Shown: positions 1 to 6,627 of the stretch, piece after piece
How positions within the stretch are numbered: position 1 is the stretch's first letter
Layout of the letters: every line of letters begins with the position of its first letter
Origin: an uncultured Collinsella sp.
GTDB lineage: Bacteria > Actinomycetota > Coriobacteriia > Coriobacteriales > Coriobacteriaceae
NCBI GenBank assembly: GCA_900547285.1
Contig: URGF01000070.1
Coordinates: 1 to 9,036 of the forward strand
Length of the DNA stretch: 9,036 nt
Reading direction: 5' to 3'
Notes under the pieces: generated by a model
Seen by the model: only the letters and a program-made list of their open reading frames with translations
Databases searched by the model: none
Told to the model about the DNA's origin: nothing
Program-made: the position numbers and the translations under genes

Positions 1-1045
1 GCTGGAACAGGCCGGAGCCGTGAACGAGCGGCAGGTAGTTGTCCTTCACCATGATGGGACGGATCTCGTCGGCGGCACGGCCGTCGACGCGCTCACCGGT
101 CTCGACGACCATGGTGCGCATGGCCTTCTTCTCGAGCTTCTTGAGCGCCACGGGGATCTCGCGCTCCCAAGCGGCCTGCTCCTGCTCGGTAAACTCGGCA
201 CGGATGGACTCCTTCAGAGCCTCGACCTTGCCGATACGGGAGAGCTTGTCGGCGTCGCGAAGGGCGGCTGCCATCTCGTCGTAGTGGGCGAAGATGCGCT
301 CCTGGACCTCCTCGACGGGCTGGTCGAGCGGGTACTCCTTCTTGACGATGGGGCCGTTGACCTGCTCCCACTCGGCAACGAACTCGTCCTGAGCCTGGCA
401 GAAAGCAGCAAGGGCCTCCTGGCCAAACTTCATGGCGGCGAGCATGTCGTCCTCGGAGATCTCCTCGGCGCCGGCCTCGACCATCGAGATGAAGTCGGCA
501 GAGCCGCCCAGCTCCAGGTCCAGATCGGAGTTCTCGCGCTCCTCGTAGGTGGGGTTGACGATAAACTCGCCGGTCTCCACGTTACGGCCGATGCGCACGC
601 AGGCAAGCGGACCCTCGAAGGGCACGCCGCCGAGCGTCATGGCCAGAGAAGCACCCATGACGTTGATGACGTCGAAGGGGTTGACCTGGTCGGCGACGAG
701 CGAGGTGGCGACGATGTGCACCTCGTTGCGGAAGCCATCCGGGAAGCTCGGGCGAATCGGACGGTCAATCATGCGCGCGGTGAGCGTAGCCTTCTCACTG
801 GGACGGCCCTCACGCTTGAGGTAGCCACCCGGGATGCGGCCGGCGGCGTACATCTTCTCGTTGAAGTCGACGGTCAGCGGGAAGAAGTCGTAGTTCTTAC
901 GCTCCTTGGAGACGACCACGGTGTCGAGCATCGTGGTGTCACCCTGCTTGACCAGGCAGGCGCCGGTGGCCTGCTTGGCAAGCTCGCCCGACTCAAAGGT
1001 GTAGGTCTTGCCGTACAGCTCAAAGGTCTTGGATACGAGTGTCAT
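1..1045 (-). CDS. pnp: Polyribonucleotide nucleotidyltransferase (PNPase), N-terminal half; C-terminus outside the window
   Basis: PNPase is a trimeric 3'-5' exoribonuclease that phosphorolyses RNA to nucleoside diphosphates; it acts in mRNA decay and quality control. The 348 visible residues start at an ATG preceded by AAAGGAG four bases upstream. Residues about 1-145 form the first RNase PH-like domain, with the family block GRIPGGYLKREGRPSEK at 69-85 and the RMIDRPIRP segment at 91-99. An all-helical linker follows (about 240-310). The second, catalytic RNase PH domain begins with GERVDGR (317-323) and the open frame leaves the window at HGSGLFQ, just before the usual RGxTQ motif. The catalytic residues and the KH and S1 RNA-binding domains would lie outside. 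The gene follows rpsO, as in many bacteria, behind a terminator and a structured leader. Nothing in the visible part looks broken. The identification is very secure. Confidence 0.97.
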   Translation of the reverse strand, partial: MTLVSKTFELYGKTYTFESGELAKQATGACLVKQGDTTMLDTVVVSKERKNYDFFPLTVDFNEKMYAAGRIPGGYLKREGRPSEKATLTARMIDRPIRPSFPDGFRNEVHIVATSLVADQVNPFDVINVMGASLAMTLGGVPFEGPLACVRIGRNVETGEFIVNPTYEERENSDLDLELGGSADFISMVEAGAEEISEDDMLAAMKFGQEALAAFCQAQDEFVAEWEQVNGPIVKKEYPLDQPVEEVQERIFAHYDEMAAALRDADKLSRIGKVEALKESIRAEFTEQEQAAWEREIPVALKKLEKKAMRTMVVETGERVDGRAADEIRPIMVKDNYLPLVHGSGLFQ

Positions 1046-1058
1046 TGTTCTCCTTTAC

Positions 1059-1081
1059 CCCGCAGACCCCTTGCCTGCGGG
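1059..1081 (-). promoter_or_regulatory. Hairpin directly upstream of the pnp Shine-Dalgarno
   Basis: On the minus strand CCCGCAG (1075-1081) pairs exactly with CTGCGGG (1059-1065) around a nine-base loop, giving a 7-bp GC-rich stem that ends only two or three bases before the pnp SD (AAAGGAG, 1050-1056). In E. coli the pnp leader contains an RNase III-cut stem through which PNPase represses its own synthesis. This stem is in the right place for a similar role, but its function here is inference. Confidence 0.45.
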
Positions 1082-1113
1082 CTTCTCATGTGACGCGGGC
1101 CCCCTGCCCCCGC

Positions 1114-1129
1114 CACGCTTCAGAGCGTG
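1114..1129 (-). promoter_or_regulatory. Small perfect hairpin in the pnp leader
   Basis: CACGCT and AGCGTG pair perfectly as a 6-bp stem with a CTGA tetraloop on the minus strand. It lies between the rpsO terminator and the pnp-proximal hairpin. No T-run follows, so it is not a second intrinsic terminator. It is followed by a G-rich tract on the minus strand (two G5 runs, 1100-1104 and 1107-1111). It may be part of the pnp autoregulatory leader or a 5'-end stabiliser; its role is unknown. Confidence 0.35.
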
Positions 1130-1148
1130 ATTGTTCGCGCCCTTACAC

Positions 1149-1180
1149 AAAAAGAGCGCCCCGCTGCGTAGGACGCTCTT
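1149..1180 (-). terminator. Rho-independent terminator after rpsO
   Basis: Reading the minus strand, AAGAGCG (1174-1180) pairs with CGCTCTT (1152-1158). The stem continues with two further G-C pairs beyond one mismatch, and the 3' side runs into TTTTTGTG. It starts 14 bases after the rpsO stop codon. A stem plus U-tract on the same strand as rpsO is a standard intrinsic terminator. Because pnp follows with the same orientation and shows no clear promoter of its own, partial read-through, as at the E. coli rpsO-pnp terminator, is plausible. Confidence 0.8.
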
Positions 1181-1194
1181 AGCATGTACAAATC

Positions 1195-1473
1195 CTACTG
1201 GATGTTGTCGCGGATGCCCAGAGCCTTGATGAGCTCACGGTACTCGACGATGTCGTTCTTCTTGATGTAGGAGAGAAGACGACGACGACGGCCGACGAGC
1301 ATGAGCAGGCCACGACGGGTGTGGAAGTCCTTCTGGTGGGACTTCATGTGCTCGGTCAGCTCCTTGATGCGCTCGGACAGGATGGCGACCTGAACCTTGG
1401 GGTTGCCGGTGTCGACTGGGGTGTTACCGAACTGGGCAGTCAGCTCCGCCTTGCGCTCTTTGGAAACAGTCAT
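1195..1473 (-). CDS. rpsO: 30S ribosomal protein S15
   Basis: S15 binds the central domain of 16S rRNA early in 30S assembly and forms an inter-subunit bridge. The 92-residue product is close to the usual 89. It shows the family signature in order: DTGNPKVQVAILSERI (21-36), LTEHMKSHQKDFHTRRGLL (39-57), then LVGRRRRLLSYIKK (59-72). The start is the ATG at 1473, preceded by GAAAGGTG; a longer open frame upstream has no family similarity. The gene ends in TAG and is followed at once by an intrinsic terminator, then by pnp. S15 proteins in several phyla repress their own mRNA by binding leader structures, and this gene has a leader with competing hairpins (1494-1519). The identification is very secure; the regulation is inferred. 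Confidence 0.98.
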   Translation of the reverse strand: MTVSKERKAELTAQFGNTPVDTGNPKVQVAILSERIKELTEHMKSHQKDFHTRRGLLMLVGRRRRLLSYIKKNDIVEYRELIKALGIRDNIQ

Positions 1474-1493
1474 TGTTTCACCTTTCGTTTTAC

Positions 1494-1519
1494 GTCGCCC
1501 GCGGGCGACTCGATTCGCC
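1494..1519 (-). promoter_or_regulatory. Competing hairpins in the rpsO leader (candidate S15 autoregulatory element)
   Basis: Twenty bases upstream of the rpsO ATG lies a perfect 16-base palindrome, GTCGCCCGCGGGCGAC (1494-1509), able to fold as a 6-bp stem with a CGCG loop. Its 5' half on the minus strand (TCGCC, 1504-1508) can instead pair with GGCGA (1515-1519) across an ATCGAG loop. The two folds exclude one another. Self-binding leaders of S15 are known and differ strongly in shape between phyla, so sequence similarity to a known class is not expected. I cannot show S15 binding. Confidence 0.4.
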
Positions 1520-1578
1520 TCGGACTGGGAAGCCGCCGGTGGAGCGAGCAACCAAGGTCGAGGTACCAACAGGTCGGC

Positions 1579-1587
1579 ATGATACCA
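1579..1587 (-). promoter_or_regulatory. Possible extended -10 promoter for rpsO
   Basis: The minus strand reads TGGTATCAT, an extended -10 element (TGn followed by TATCAT, four or five of six bases to consensus), 25 bases after the recO stop codon. No good -35 hexamer lies 16-18 bases upstream. Initiation here would give a leader of about 100 nt before rpsO. There is no terminator between recO and rpsO, so read-through from the upstream operon is also possible. Confidence 0.35.
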
Positions 1588-1611
1588 CAAGCAGCCCGCG
1601 CCTGCGCATCA

Positions 1612-2361
1612 TCACCGACCCAACATGAATTCCATCGCACGGAGGCGTTGATCGGTGTGCGTCGCAGCCCACACATGCGAAAGCCCGAGCAGGAATGCCG
1701 CCGTATGCGGGTCGATTCGCTCGGCCATGAGCGCATCGAAGGTCATGGACATGAGGGCGCGCAGCCATGCTGTCTCACCGGTCGACACCAGTTCGGCACC
1801 TGGAACGCTCGACGCGCACGACCCGCACATGAGACCGCCCGCCTGGGGTGAAAAATACGACAGCATGGGGTCTCCGCACAGCACGCAGGCCGAAAAATCG
1901 GGTCGATAGCCAACGTGCGACAGCAGCTTAAAGACATATGCCGCCACAAGTAGGTCCATATGCGCCGTGTCAAGCCCGCTGCCCACCAGGGCAAGCGCTC
2001 GCTGCGTGATGGCAAAGGTAAACGGGTCCTCGGCGTCCTCGAACGAGCACACGCGCGCAACCTCGGCGATCGCGCTTGCGGCGCAGGTCGTCTCGTAATC
2101 GGGCGCAGCGCCGAGCGGCGCCTCCATAAGCTCGGCCTGGGAAACCACGTCGAGTGACCGTCCATGTGCGAGCAGCATATCGACCGTACAGAACAGCTCG
2201 CAGCGCGCAGCCAGGCGTCCGCCGGGTTTGCGGGCGCCCTTTGCCACGGCACGAACCTGCCGCCCCCGCTCGTCAAGCATCGTCAAGATCAGGTCGGTCT
2301 CTTTGAGCTTCGTCTTGTCGAGGACGAGCACCTTGGTGCGATATGTCCGGGAGCCTGCCAT
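1612..2361 (-). CDS. recO: DNA repair protein RecO
   Basis: RecO works with RecR, and RecF in many species, to load RecA on SSB-coated single-stranded DNA and to anneal strands during gap repair. The 249-residue product matches the family length. Residues about 1-80 are the OB-fold, opening with the typical RTYRTKVLVLDKTKLKETD pattern (6-24). The rest is helical, with a four-cysteine zinc site CVLC (159-162) and CGSC (179-182), as in Gram-positive RecO. The start is the ATG at 2361. Its SD (AAGGA, overlapping the era TAA stop) is about 12 bases away, longer than ideal, and the spacer is almost pure GC and can form a tiny hairpin. The 15-bp gap from era suggests co-transcription; era-recO adjacency is common. 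The identification is secure. Confidence 0.95.
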   Translation of the reverse strand: MAGSRTYRTKVLVLDKTKLKETDLILTMLDERGRQVRAVAKGARKPGGRLAARCELFCTVDMLLAHGRSLDVVSQAELMEAPLGAAPDYETTCAASAIAEVARVCSFEDAEDPFTFAITQRALALVGSGLDTAHMDLLVAAYVFKLLSHVGYRPDFSACVLCGDPMLSYFSPQAGGLMCGSCASSVPGAELVSTGETAWLRALMSMTFDALMAERIDPHTAAFLLGLSHVWAATHTDQRLRAMEFMLGR

Positions 2362-2376
2362 GCGCGCCGCGCGTCC

Positions 2377-3453
2377 TTAGTCCTCGGCGTTGTAGCCAAA
2401 GCGGCGAATCTGGGCCTCGTCGTCACGCCAGCCGGCCTTGACCTTCACGTCCAGCTCCAAAAAGACCTGCGTGCCAAAAATGCGTTCAAGATCGCGTCGG
2501 GCGTCGATACCGATATGCTTGATCATCTCGCCGCCCTTGCCGATGATGATGCCCTTTTGGCCCTCGCGCTCGACGTAAATGGTGGCGTGCACGCGCAGCA
2601 CCTTCTTGGTCTGCTCGAGCGCATCGCAGATCACGCCAACGGAGTGCGGAATCTCATCACGGGTGCGGCGCAAGACCTTCTCGCGCACAAACTCGGCAAC
2701 GAGCGTCTCATCGGAAGCGTCAGTACCCATGTCCTCGGGGAACCAACGCGGACCCTCAGGCAAAAAGTGCGCAACGGTCTCTATAAAGGCATCGACGTTG
2801 AAGTTCTTAACCGACGACGTCACAATCTCGTCGTCATATTCCATAAGCTCGTGGGCAGCCTTAAGCTGCTCCATGACCTGTGCGGGGTCGGCCTCATCGG
2901 CCTTGGTGAGCACCAGGACCTTCTTGCAACGAGCGCATCTGACACGCTCGGCAACCCAGGCGTCTCCCCTGCCGATGGGCTTGGTGGCATCAATCAAAAA
3001 CGCGACGACGTCGACATCGTTCAACTCGAACAGTGCGCTCTTGTTGAGCTCGGACCCCAGGCCGTCCTTGGGCTTATGAATACCCGGGGTATCGACAAAG
3101 ACCAGCTGGTAGCCGGGACGGTTGACGACGGCGCGCATGCGACGGCGGGTCGTCTGTGCCACCGGCGAGGTGATGGCGACCTTTTTGCCATAGCAGGCGT
3201 TGAGCAGCGTGGACTTGCCGGCGTTGGGGCGTCCGACCAGGGCTACGAAGCCGCTGCGAAAACCGGGTTCAACGTCGCCAAAGCCCGCGAGGCTATCGTC
3301 CTCGTCGCACAGGGCGTCGAGCTCCTCGTCGCTCATGCCCTCAAACGGATCGAATTCCTCGACTTCCTCGTATGCTTCGGCCGCTTCGGCATCCGCCGCA
3401 TCCAGGACCTCGTCGTCCAAAATTTCATCGATAGGCTGCATAGTGTCGGACAT
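2377..3453 (-). CDS. era: GTPase Era with acidic N-terminal extension
   Basis: Era is an essential GTPase that binds the 3' end of 16S rRNA and checks 30S assembly. The protein has 358 residues, against about 300 for most Era proteins. Residues 1-65 are an extra, strongly acidic segment rich in Asp, Glu and Ala. The G domain follows: G1 GRPNAGKS (74-81), G2 threonines near 101-102, G3 DTPG (121-124), G4 as TKAD (183-186) instead of NKxD, and G5 as TSS (212-214). The C-terminal KH domain has GIIIGKGG (301-308) for binding the anti-SD region of 16S rRNA. The ATG start at 3453 has AAAGGGA upstream. An internal start at Met40 would still leave part of the extension and has a poorer SD. dgkA ends 12 bp upstream and recO begins 15 bp downstream. 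The era call is very secure. Confidence 0.97.
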   Translation of the reverse strand: MSDTMQPIDEILDDEVLDAADAEAAEAYEEVEEFDPFEGMSDEELDALCDEDDSLAGFGDVEPGFRSGFVALVGRPNAGKSTLLNACYGKKVAITSPVAQTTRRRMRAVVNRPGYQLVFVDTPGIHKPKDGLGSELNKSALFELNDVDVVAFLIDATKPIGRGDAWVAERVRCARCKKVLVLTKADEADPAQVMEQLKAAHELMEYDDEIVTSSVKNFNVDAFIETVAHFLPEGPRWFPEDMGTDASDETLVAEFVREKVLRRTRDEIPHSVGVICDALEQTKKVLRVHATIYVEREGQKGIIIGKGGEMIKHIGIDARRDLERIFGTQVFLELDVKVKAGWRDDEAQIRRFGYNAED

Positions 3454-3465
3454 GAAAATCCCTTT

Positions 3466-3843
3466 CTAGATAAAGCCGAGCGCGTGGGCAAATACCAGCA
3501 AGCCCACAATCGCGGCGGTGATGGAAAGAACGTATACGGAGGCGGCGGCGATATCCTTCGCGCGCTTTGCCAGCGGATGGAGCTCCTGGGTCGCCAGATC
3601 GACAATCGCCTCCATGGCGGTGTTGCATAGCTCGCCGTGAATCACCAGGCCACAACAGATGATAATCGTGGCCCACTCGGCAATGTCGAGCCCCACGATG
3701 CAGCCGGCAATGACGGTGCACACGCCCGCAACGAGCATGACCTTAATATTGCGCTCGGTCTTGACGGCGGTGACGAAGCCCTCCATGGCGTAGGAGAACG
3801 ACTTTAAGAAGGACGGATGGTCCTTGTTCGATCCGGGAATCAT
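3466..3843 (-). CDS. dgkA: Diacylglycerol/undecaprenol kinase family membrane protein
   Basis: This small integral membrane kinase family phosphorylates diacylglycerol in proteobacteria and, in Gram-positive bacteria, mainly undecaprenol, thereby returning the lipid carrier to peptidoglycan and wall-polymer synthesis. The 125-residue length is typical. An amphipathic N-terminus with the SFxYAxxGF and ERN patterns (15-32) is followed by hydrophobic segments at about 34-52, 56-73 and 99-122. The catalytic and metal-binding block ELCNTAMEAIVDL lies at 71-83 and KRAKDIAAASV at 93-103, with Glu71, Glu78 and Asp97 as the expected key acids. The start is the ATG at 3843. Its SD, TAGGAG, contains the stop codon of ybeY, so translation may be coupled. 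Lipid specificity cannot be read from the sequence; undecaprenol is more likely given the Gram-positive-type context. Confidence 0.92.
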   Translation of the reverse strand: MIPGSNKDHPSFLKSFSYAMEGFVTAVKTERNIKVMLVAGVCTVIAGCIVGLDIAEWATIIICCGLVIHGELCNTAMEAIVDLATQELHPLAKRAKDIAAASVYVLSITAAIVGLLVFAHALGFI

Positions 3844-3852
3844 AGACGGCTC

Positions 3853-4362
3853 CTAGTCGTGGGCGTGGTTGGTGATGGGGCCGACGTGGACCAGCTTGGG
3901 GTCCTCGCCGCGCTCGAGCGCCAGATCGCGCAGGATGGCGTCCTCGCGGGCCTCCATGACCTCGGCCTCGTCGTCCTCGATATGGTCATACCCCAGCAGG
4001 TGCAGCATGCCATGCACAAGCATAAGGCGGCACTCGTCGGCAGGGGCATTGCCAAAGCCGGGGGCCTGACGGGCAATGACTTGCGGGGCCAGGATGATAT
4101 CGCCAAGCTCAAGCGTCTCGTCGGCGGGAATATCCTCGTCAAAGGCCGAGTCGCATTCAAACGAGAGGACATCGGTGGTGCGGTCGATACCGCGCCACTC
4201 GTGGTTGAGCTCGTGCATCTCGTCCTCGTCGACATACGAAAGGGAAATCTCGACTTCACGCTCAACGCCTTCGGCGGCAAGCACGACCTCGCAGATGTGT
4301 TCTACCTCCTGCGCGTCGAGCAGCGTATCGAGCTCGGCATCGTTGCTGATCAATACACTCAA
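3853..4362 (-). CDS. ybeY: Endoribonuclease YbeY (rRNA maturation factor)
   Basis: YbeY is a zinc-dependent single-strand endoribonuclease needed for maturation of the 16S rRNA 3' end and for removal of defective ribosomes. The 169-residue product carries the family signature HGMLHLLGYDH (117-127), whose His117, His121 and His127 bind the metal, and the conserved TDVLSF (63-68). Its C-terminal tail (about 150-169) ends in NHAHD and is not conserved. The start is a TTG at 4362, supported by AAAGGAG five bases upstream. It overlaps the phoH stop codon in the sequence TTGA, a 4-bp overlap that implies translational coupling. The neighbours PhoH and Era act on RNA or ribosomes too, and phoH-ybeY-dgkA-era is a widely conserved cluster. 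Confidence 0.97.
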   Translation of the reverse strand: MSVLISNDAELDTLLDAQEVEHICEVVLAAEGVEREVEISLSYVDEDEMHELNHEWRGIDRTTDVLSFECDSAFDEDIPADETLELGDIILAPQVIARQAPGFGNAPADECRLMLVHGMLHLLGYDHIEDDEAEVMEAREDAILRDLALERGEDPKLVHVGPITNHAHD

Positions 4363-5345
4363 CGGGACTCCTTTCGGTCGCGCGGGCGCTGCTCGCGCAC
4401 GTCATCATAAGCATCATATGCCTCGACGATACGTCCCACCAGGGCATGGCGCACCACGTCGGCACGCTCGAGGTGAGAAAATGCGACATCGTCGACACGG
4501 CCCAAAATCTTCTCGACATCCGCCAAGCCACCACGACGGCCCACCAGGTCACGCTGGCTCAGGTCGCCGGTAATCACAAACTTGGAGTTAAAGCCCAGGC
4601 GCGTCAGAAACATCTTCATCTGCTCGGGCGTGGTATTTTGGGCCTCGTCGAGCACCACGAAGGCGTCGCTCAGCGTGCGGCCGCGCATGTAGGCAAGCGG
4701 GGCGATCTCGATCACGCCGCGCTCCATGAGCTCATCGGTGCGCTCGCGATCCATCATGCAAAATAGGGCGTCGTAGAGCGGGCGCATGTACGGATCGATC
4801 TTTTCCTCGAGGGTGCCGGGCAAAAAGCCCAGGTTCTCCCCCGCCTCGACAACCGGACGCGTCAAGATCAGACGGCCCACCTCGTGACGCTTGAGTGCGG
4901 CAACAGCGAGCGCCATGGCCAGATAGGTCTTACCGGTACCGGCAGGACCCAAGCCAAACGTGATGGTATGCGAGCGAATGGCATCCACGTAGCGCTTTTG
5001 CCCGAGCGTCTTGGGACGAATGACGCGGCCGCGATACGAAAGCAGCACGTCATCGCGAAGCGACGTAGCCTCGTGCTCACCGTCGCGCAGGACGGCCAGG
5101 CAGCGAGAGACATCGTCGGCAGACAGCGTGCGCCCGGCGGCCGCCTCGCGAAAAGCGTGCTCGAAAAAGCGCGCCACGAGTTCGACCTCGTCCGGGTCGC
5201 CGCTCACGGCGATGCTATCGCCACGGGCGACCACGTGAGCGCGAACCAAGCTCTCGAGCACGCGAAGGACGCCGTCGCCGGCGCCCAAAACGCACGAGGG
5301 ATCAATTCCCTCGGGAACGGTAAGTCTAATCTTCGAGGCTTCCAT
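4359..5345 (-). CDS. phoH: PhoH family ATPase
   Basis: PhoH-like proteins are cytoplasmic P-loop ATPases related to the helicase core. Some members act on RNA, and the tight link with ybeY points to rRNA or mRNA processing, but the exact substrate is not settled. The 328-residue protein has an N-terminal nucleic-acid-binding-like region (about 1-105), Walker A GPAGTGKT (133-140), the block LTRPVVEAGENLGFLPGTLE (161-180), Walker B VVLDEAQN (230-237) and the downstream TGDLSQ motif (259-264). The open frame extends upstream to 5450, but ATG 5345 is preferred: GGGAGG lies at good spacing and the protein then begins at the usual family point. It overlaps the mtaB 3' end by 20 bp and ybeY by 4 bp. 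The C-terminus is a charged tail rich in Arg, Asp and Glu. Confidence 0.96.
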   Translation of the reverse strand: MEASKIRLTVPEGIDPSCVLGAGDGVLRVLESLVRAHVVARGDSIAVSGDPDEVELVARFFEHAFREAAAGRTLSADDVSRCLAVLRDGEHEATSLRDDVLLSYRGRVIRPKTLGQKRYVDAIRSHTITFGLGPAGTGKTYLAMALAVAALKRHEVGRLILTRPVVEAGENLGFLPGTLEEKIDPYMRPLYDALFCMMDRERTDELMERGVIEIAPLAYMRGRTLSDAFVVLDEAQNTTPEQMKMFLTRLGFNSKFVITGDLSQRDLVGRRGGLADVEKILGRVDDVAFSHLERADVVRHALVGRIVEAYDAYDDVREQRPRDRKESR

Positions 5346-6618
5346 GAACCTCCCTGCGTGCATGGACCAAGCCGGAATCATCGACTCCGATGATAGCAAC
5401 ATCGAGCAGGCACGGGGCTGTAAGTCCACAGGTATCGTCAAGACGGGCATGATGGAACGAGCCGAGCGTCAGGTTGTCACCATACTCGAGCACGGCACGC
5501 TCGACCGTGCCCACGCGACGACGAGCGTCGGCAATAGCGAGCTCCTGTGCGGCGGCCCGCATACGGCGGCTGCGCTCGGCCATAACCTCGGGTGGCACCT
5601 GGTCGGGCATGTCGGCAGCAAGGGTACCGGGACGCTTGCTGTAGCGAAACACGTGCATACGCGAGAAACCCACACGGCGGCACAGCGCCAGCGACTCCTC
5701 GAACTCCTCGTCCGTCTCACCAGGAAAACCGACGATGACATCGCACGAAAGGGACGCCTGGGGCAAGTTGGCGCGAATCATACGCACCGTGTCCTCAAAG
5801 GCCTCGGCGCTATAGGGACGGCCCATGCGATGCAGGGTCGCCGTGCAGCCGGACTGCACGGGCAGGTGCAAAAACGGGGCGATACGCTGCGGGTAGCGCG
5901 CCATAACCTTAAGCAGGCGCTCGGAGATATCCATGGGCTCGACCGAGGAAATGCGCACATGCGGAATAGACGTGCGCTCCATGATGGCCTCGAGCAGCTC
6001 ATCGATTTCGACGTGCTCGTCGGTCGCGCTCTTGCCATCGTAGGCACCCAGGTTCACACCGGTCAGCACCACCTCGGGCACGCCGGCCTCCTGGGCCTCG
6101 CGAACTTGCTCGAGCACGGACTCGACGGGCACGGAGCGCTCGGGGCCGCGCGCCTTCCACACAATGCAATAGGTGCAGCGATGGTTGCAGCCATCCTGAA
6201 TCTTCACGCCCAGGCGAGAGCGACCGAGCGCATCGACCACCTCGCCATCGCTGCAGGCGGGAACGCTATCGGACTCAACACCCAGCACCTCGCAAACACG
6301 TTCGGCGACATCTATCTTGGACGGCTCGGCAATCACGCGATCCGAAAGCTCCGACAGCTCCTCGGGATGCAAATTGACCACGCATCCGGTCACGACCACA
6401 TAGGGCTCGTTTGGATGGGCCAGCGCATGACGGACGGCCTTACGGGTCTTAGCCTCGGCCTCGCCCGTAACGGCACAAGTGTTAATGACGATCAGATCGG
6501 CATCCTGGGGCTCCACAATAGCAAAGCCCAAGCGCATAAGATCGGCAGTGATACGGTCAGACTCAACCCGGTTGACACGGCAGCCGAGGTTGACGACGGA
6601 AATATGGGGTGCGAGCAC
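5326..6618 (-). CDS. mtaB: tRNA (t6A37) methylthiotransferase MtaB
   Basis: MtaB is a radical-SAM enzyme with two [4Fe-4S] clusters that adds a methylthio group to t6A at position 37 of tRNAs reading ANN codons, giving ms2t6A. The 430-residue protein has the three domains of the family. The N-terminal methylthiotransferase domain has cluster cysteines Cys13 (NLGCRVN), Cys48 (INTCAV) and Cys79 (VTGCVV). The radical-SAM domain has CNHRCTYC (144-151). A weak TRAM-like C-terminus covers about 371-420. The NLGCRVN start and the motif CIVWKARGPERS (151-162) favour MtaB over MiaB (tRNA i6A) or RimO (S12), although the three are close relatives. The start is a GTG at 6618 with SD TAAGGAG, whose TAA is the dnaJ stop codon, so dnaJ and mtaB are probably translationally coupled. 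Confidence 0.93.
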   Translation of the reverse strand: MLAPHISVVNLGCRVNRVESDRITADLMRLGFAIVEPQDADLIVINTCAVTGEAEAKTRKAVRHALAHPNEPYVVVTGCVVNLHPEELSELSDRVIAEPSKIDVAERVCEVLGVESDSVPACSDGEVVDALGRSRLGVKIQDGCNHRCTYCIVWKARGPERSVPVESVLEQVREAQEAGVPEVVLTGVNLGAYDGKSATDEHVEIDELLEAIMERTSIPHVRISSVEPMDISERLLKVMARYPQRIAPFLHLPVQSGCTATLHRMGRPYSAEAFEDTVRMIRANLPQASLSCDVIVGFPGETDEEFEESLALCRRVGFSRMHVFRYSKRPGTLAADMPDQVPPEVMAERSRRMRAAAQELAIADARRRVGTVERAVLEYGDNLTLGSFHHARLDDTCGLTAPCLLDVAIIGVDDSGLVHARREVHGSLED

Positions 6619-6627
6619 GCGGGCTCC

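Noticed and set aside
20..1093. A 357-codon plus-strand open frame opposite pnp
   Set aside because: The minus strand encodes an unmistakable PNPase over the same bases, and the plus-strand translation is low in information.
1474..1590. Upstream extension of rpsO to 1590
   Set aside because: The added 39 residues are not S15-like and the ATG at 1473 has a good SD and the family N-terminus; the region is better read as leader.
2164..3630. A 488-codon plus-strand open frame opposite recO, era and dgkA
   Set aside because: It runs across three real genes on the other strand and shows no recognisable family motif; it is a codon-bias shadow.
5346..5450. Upstream extension of phoH to 5450
   Set aside because: The extra 35 codons lie inside mtaB, do not resemble PhoH N-termini, and the ATG at 5345 has a strong SD.
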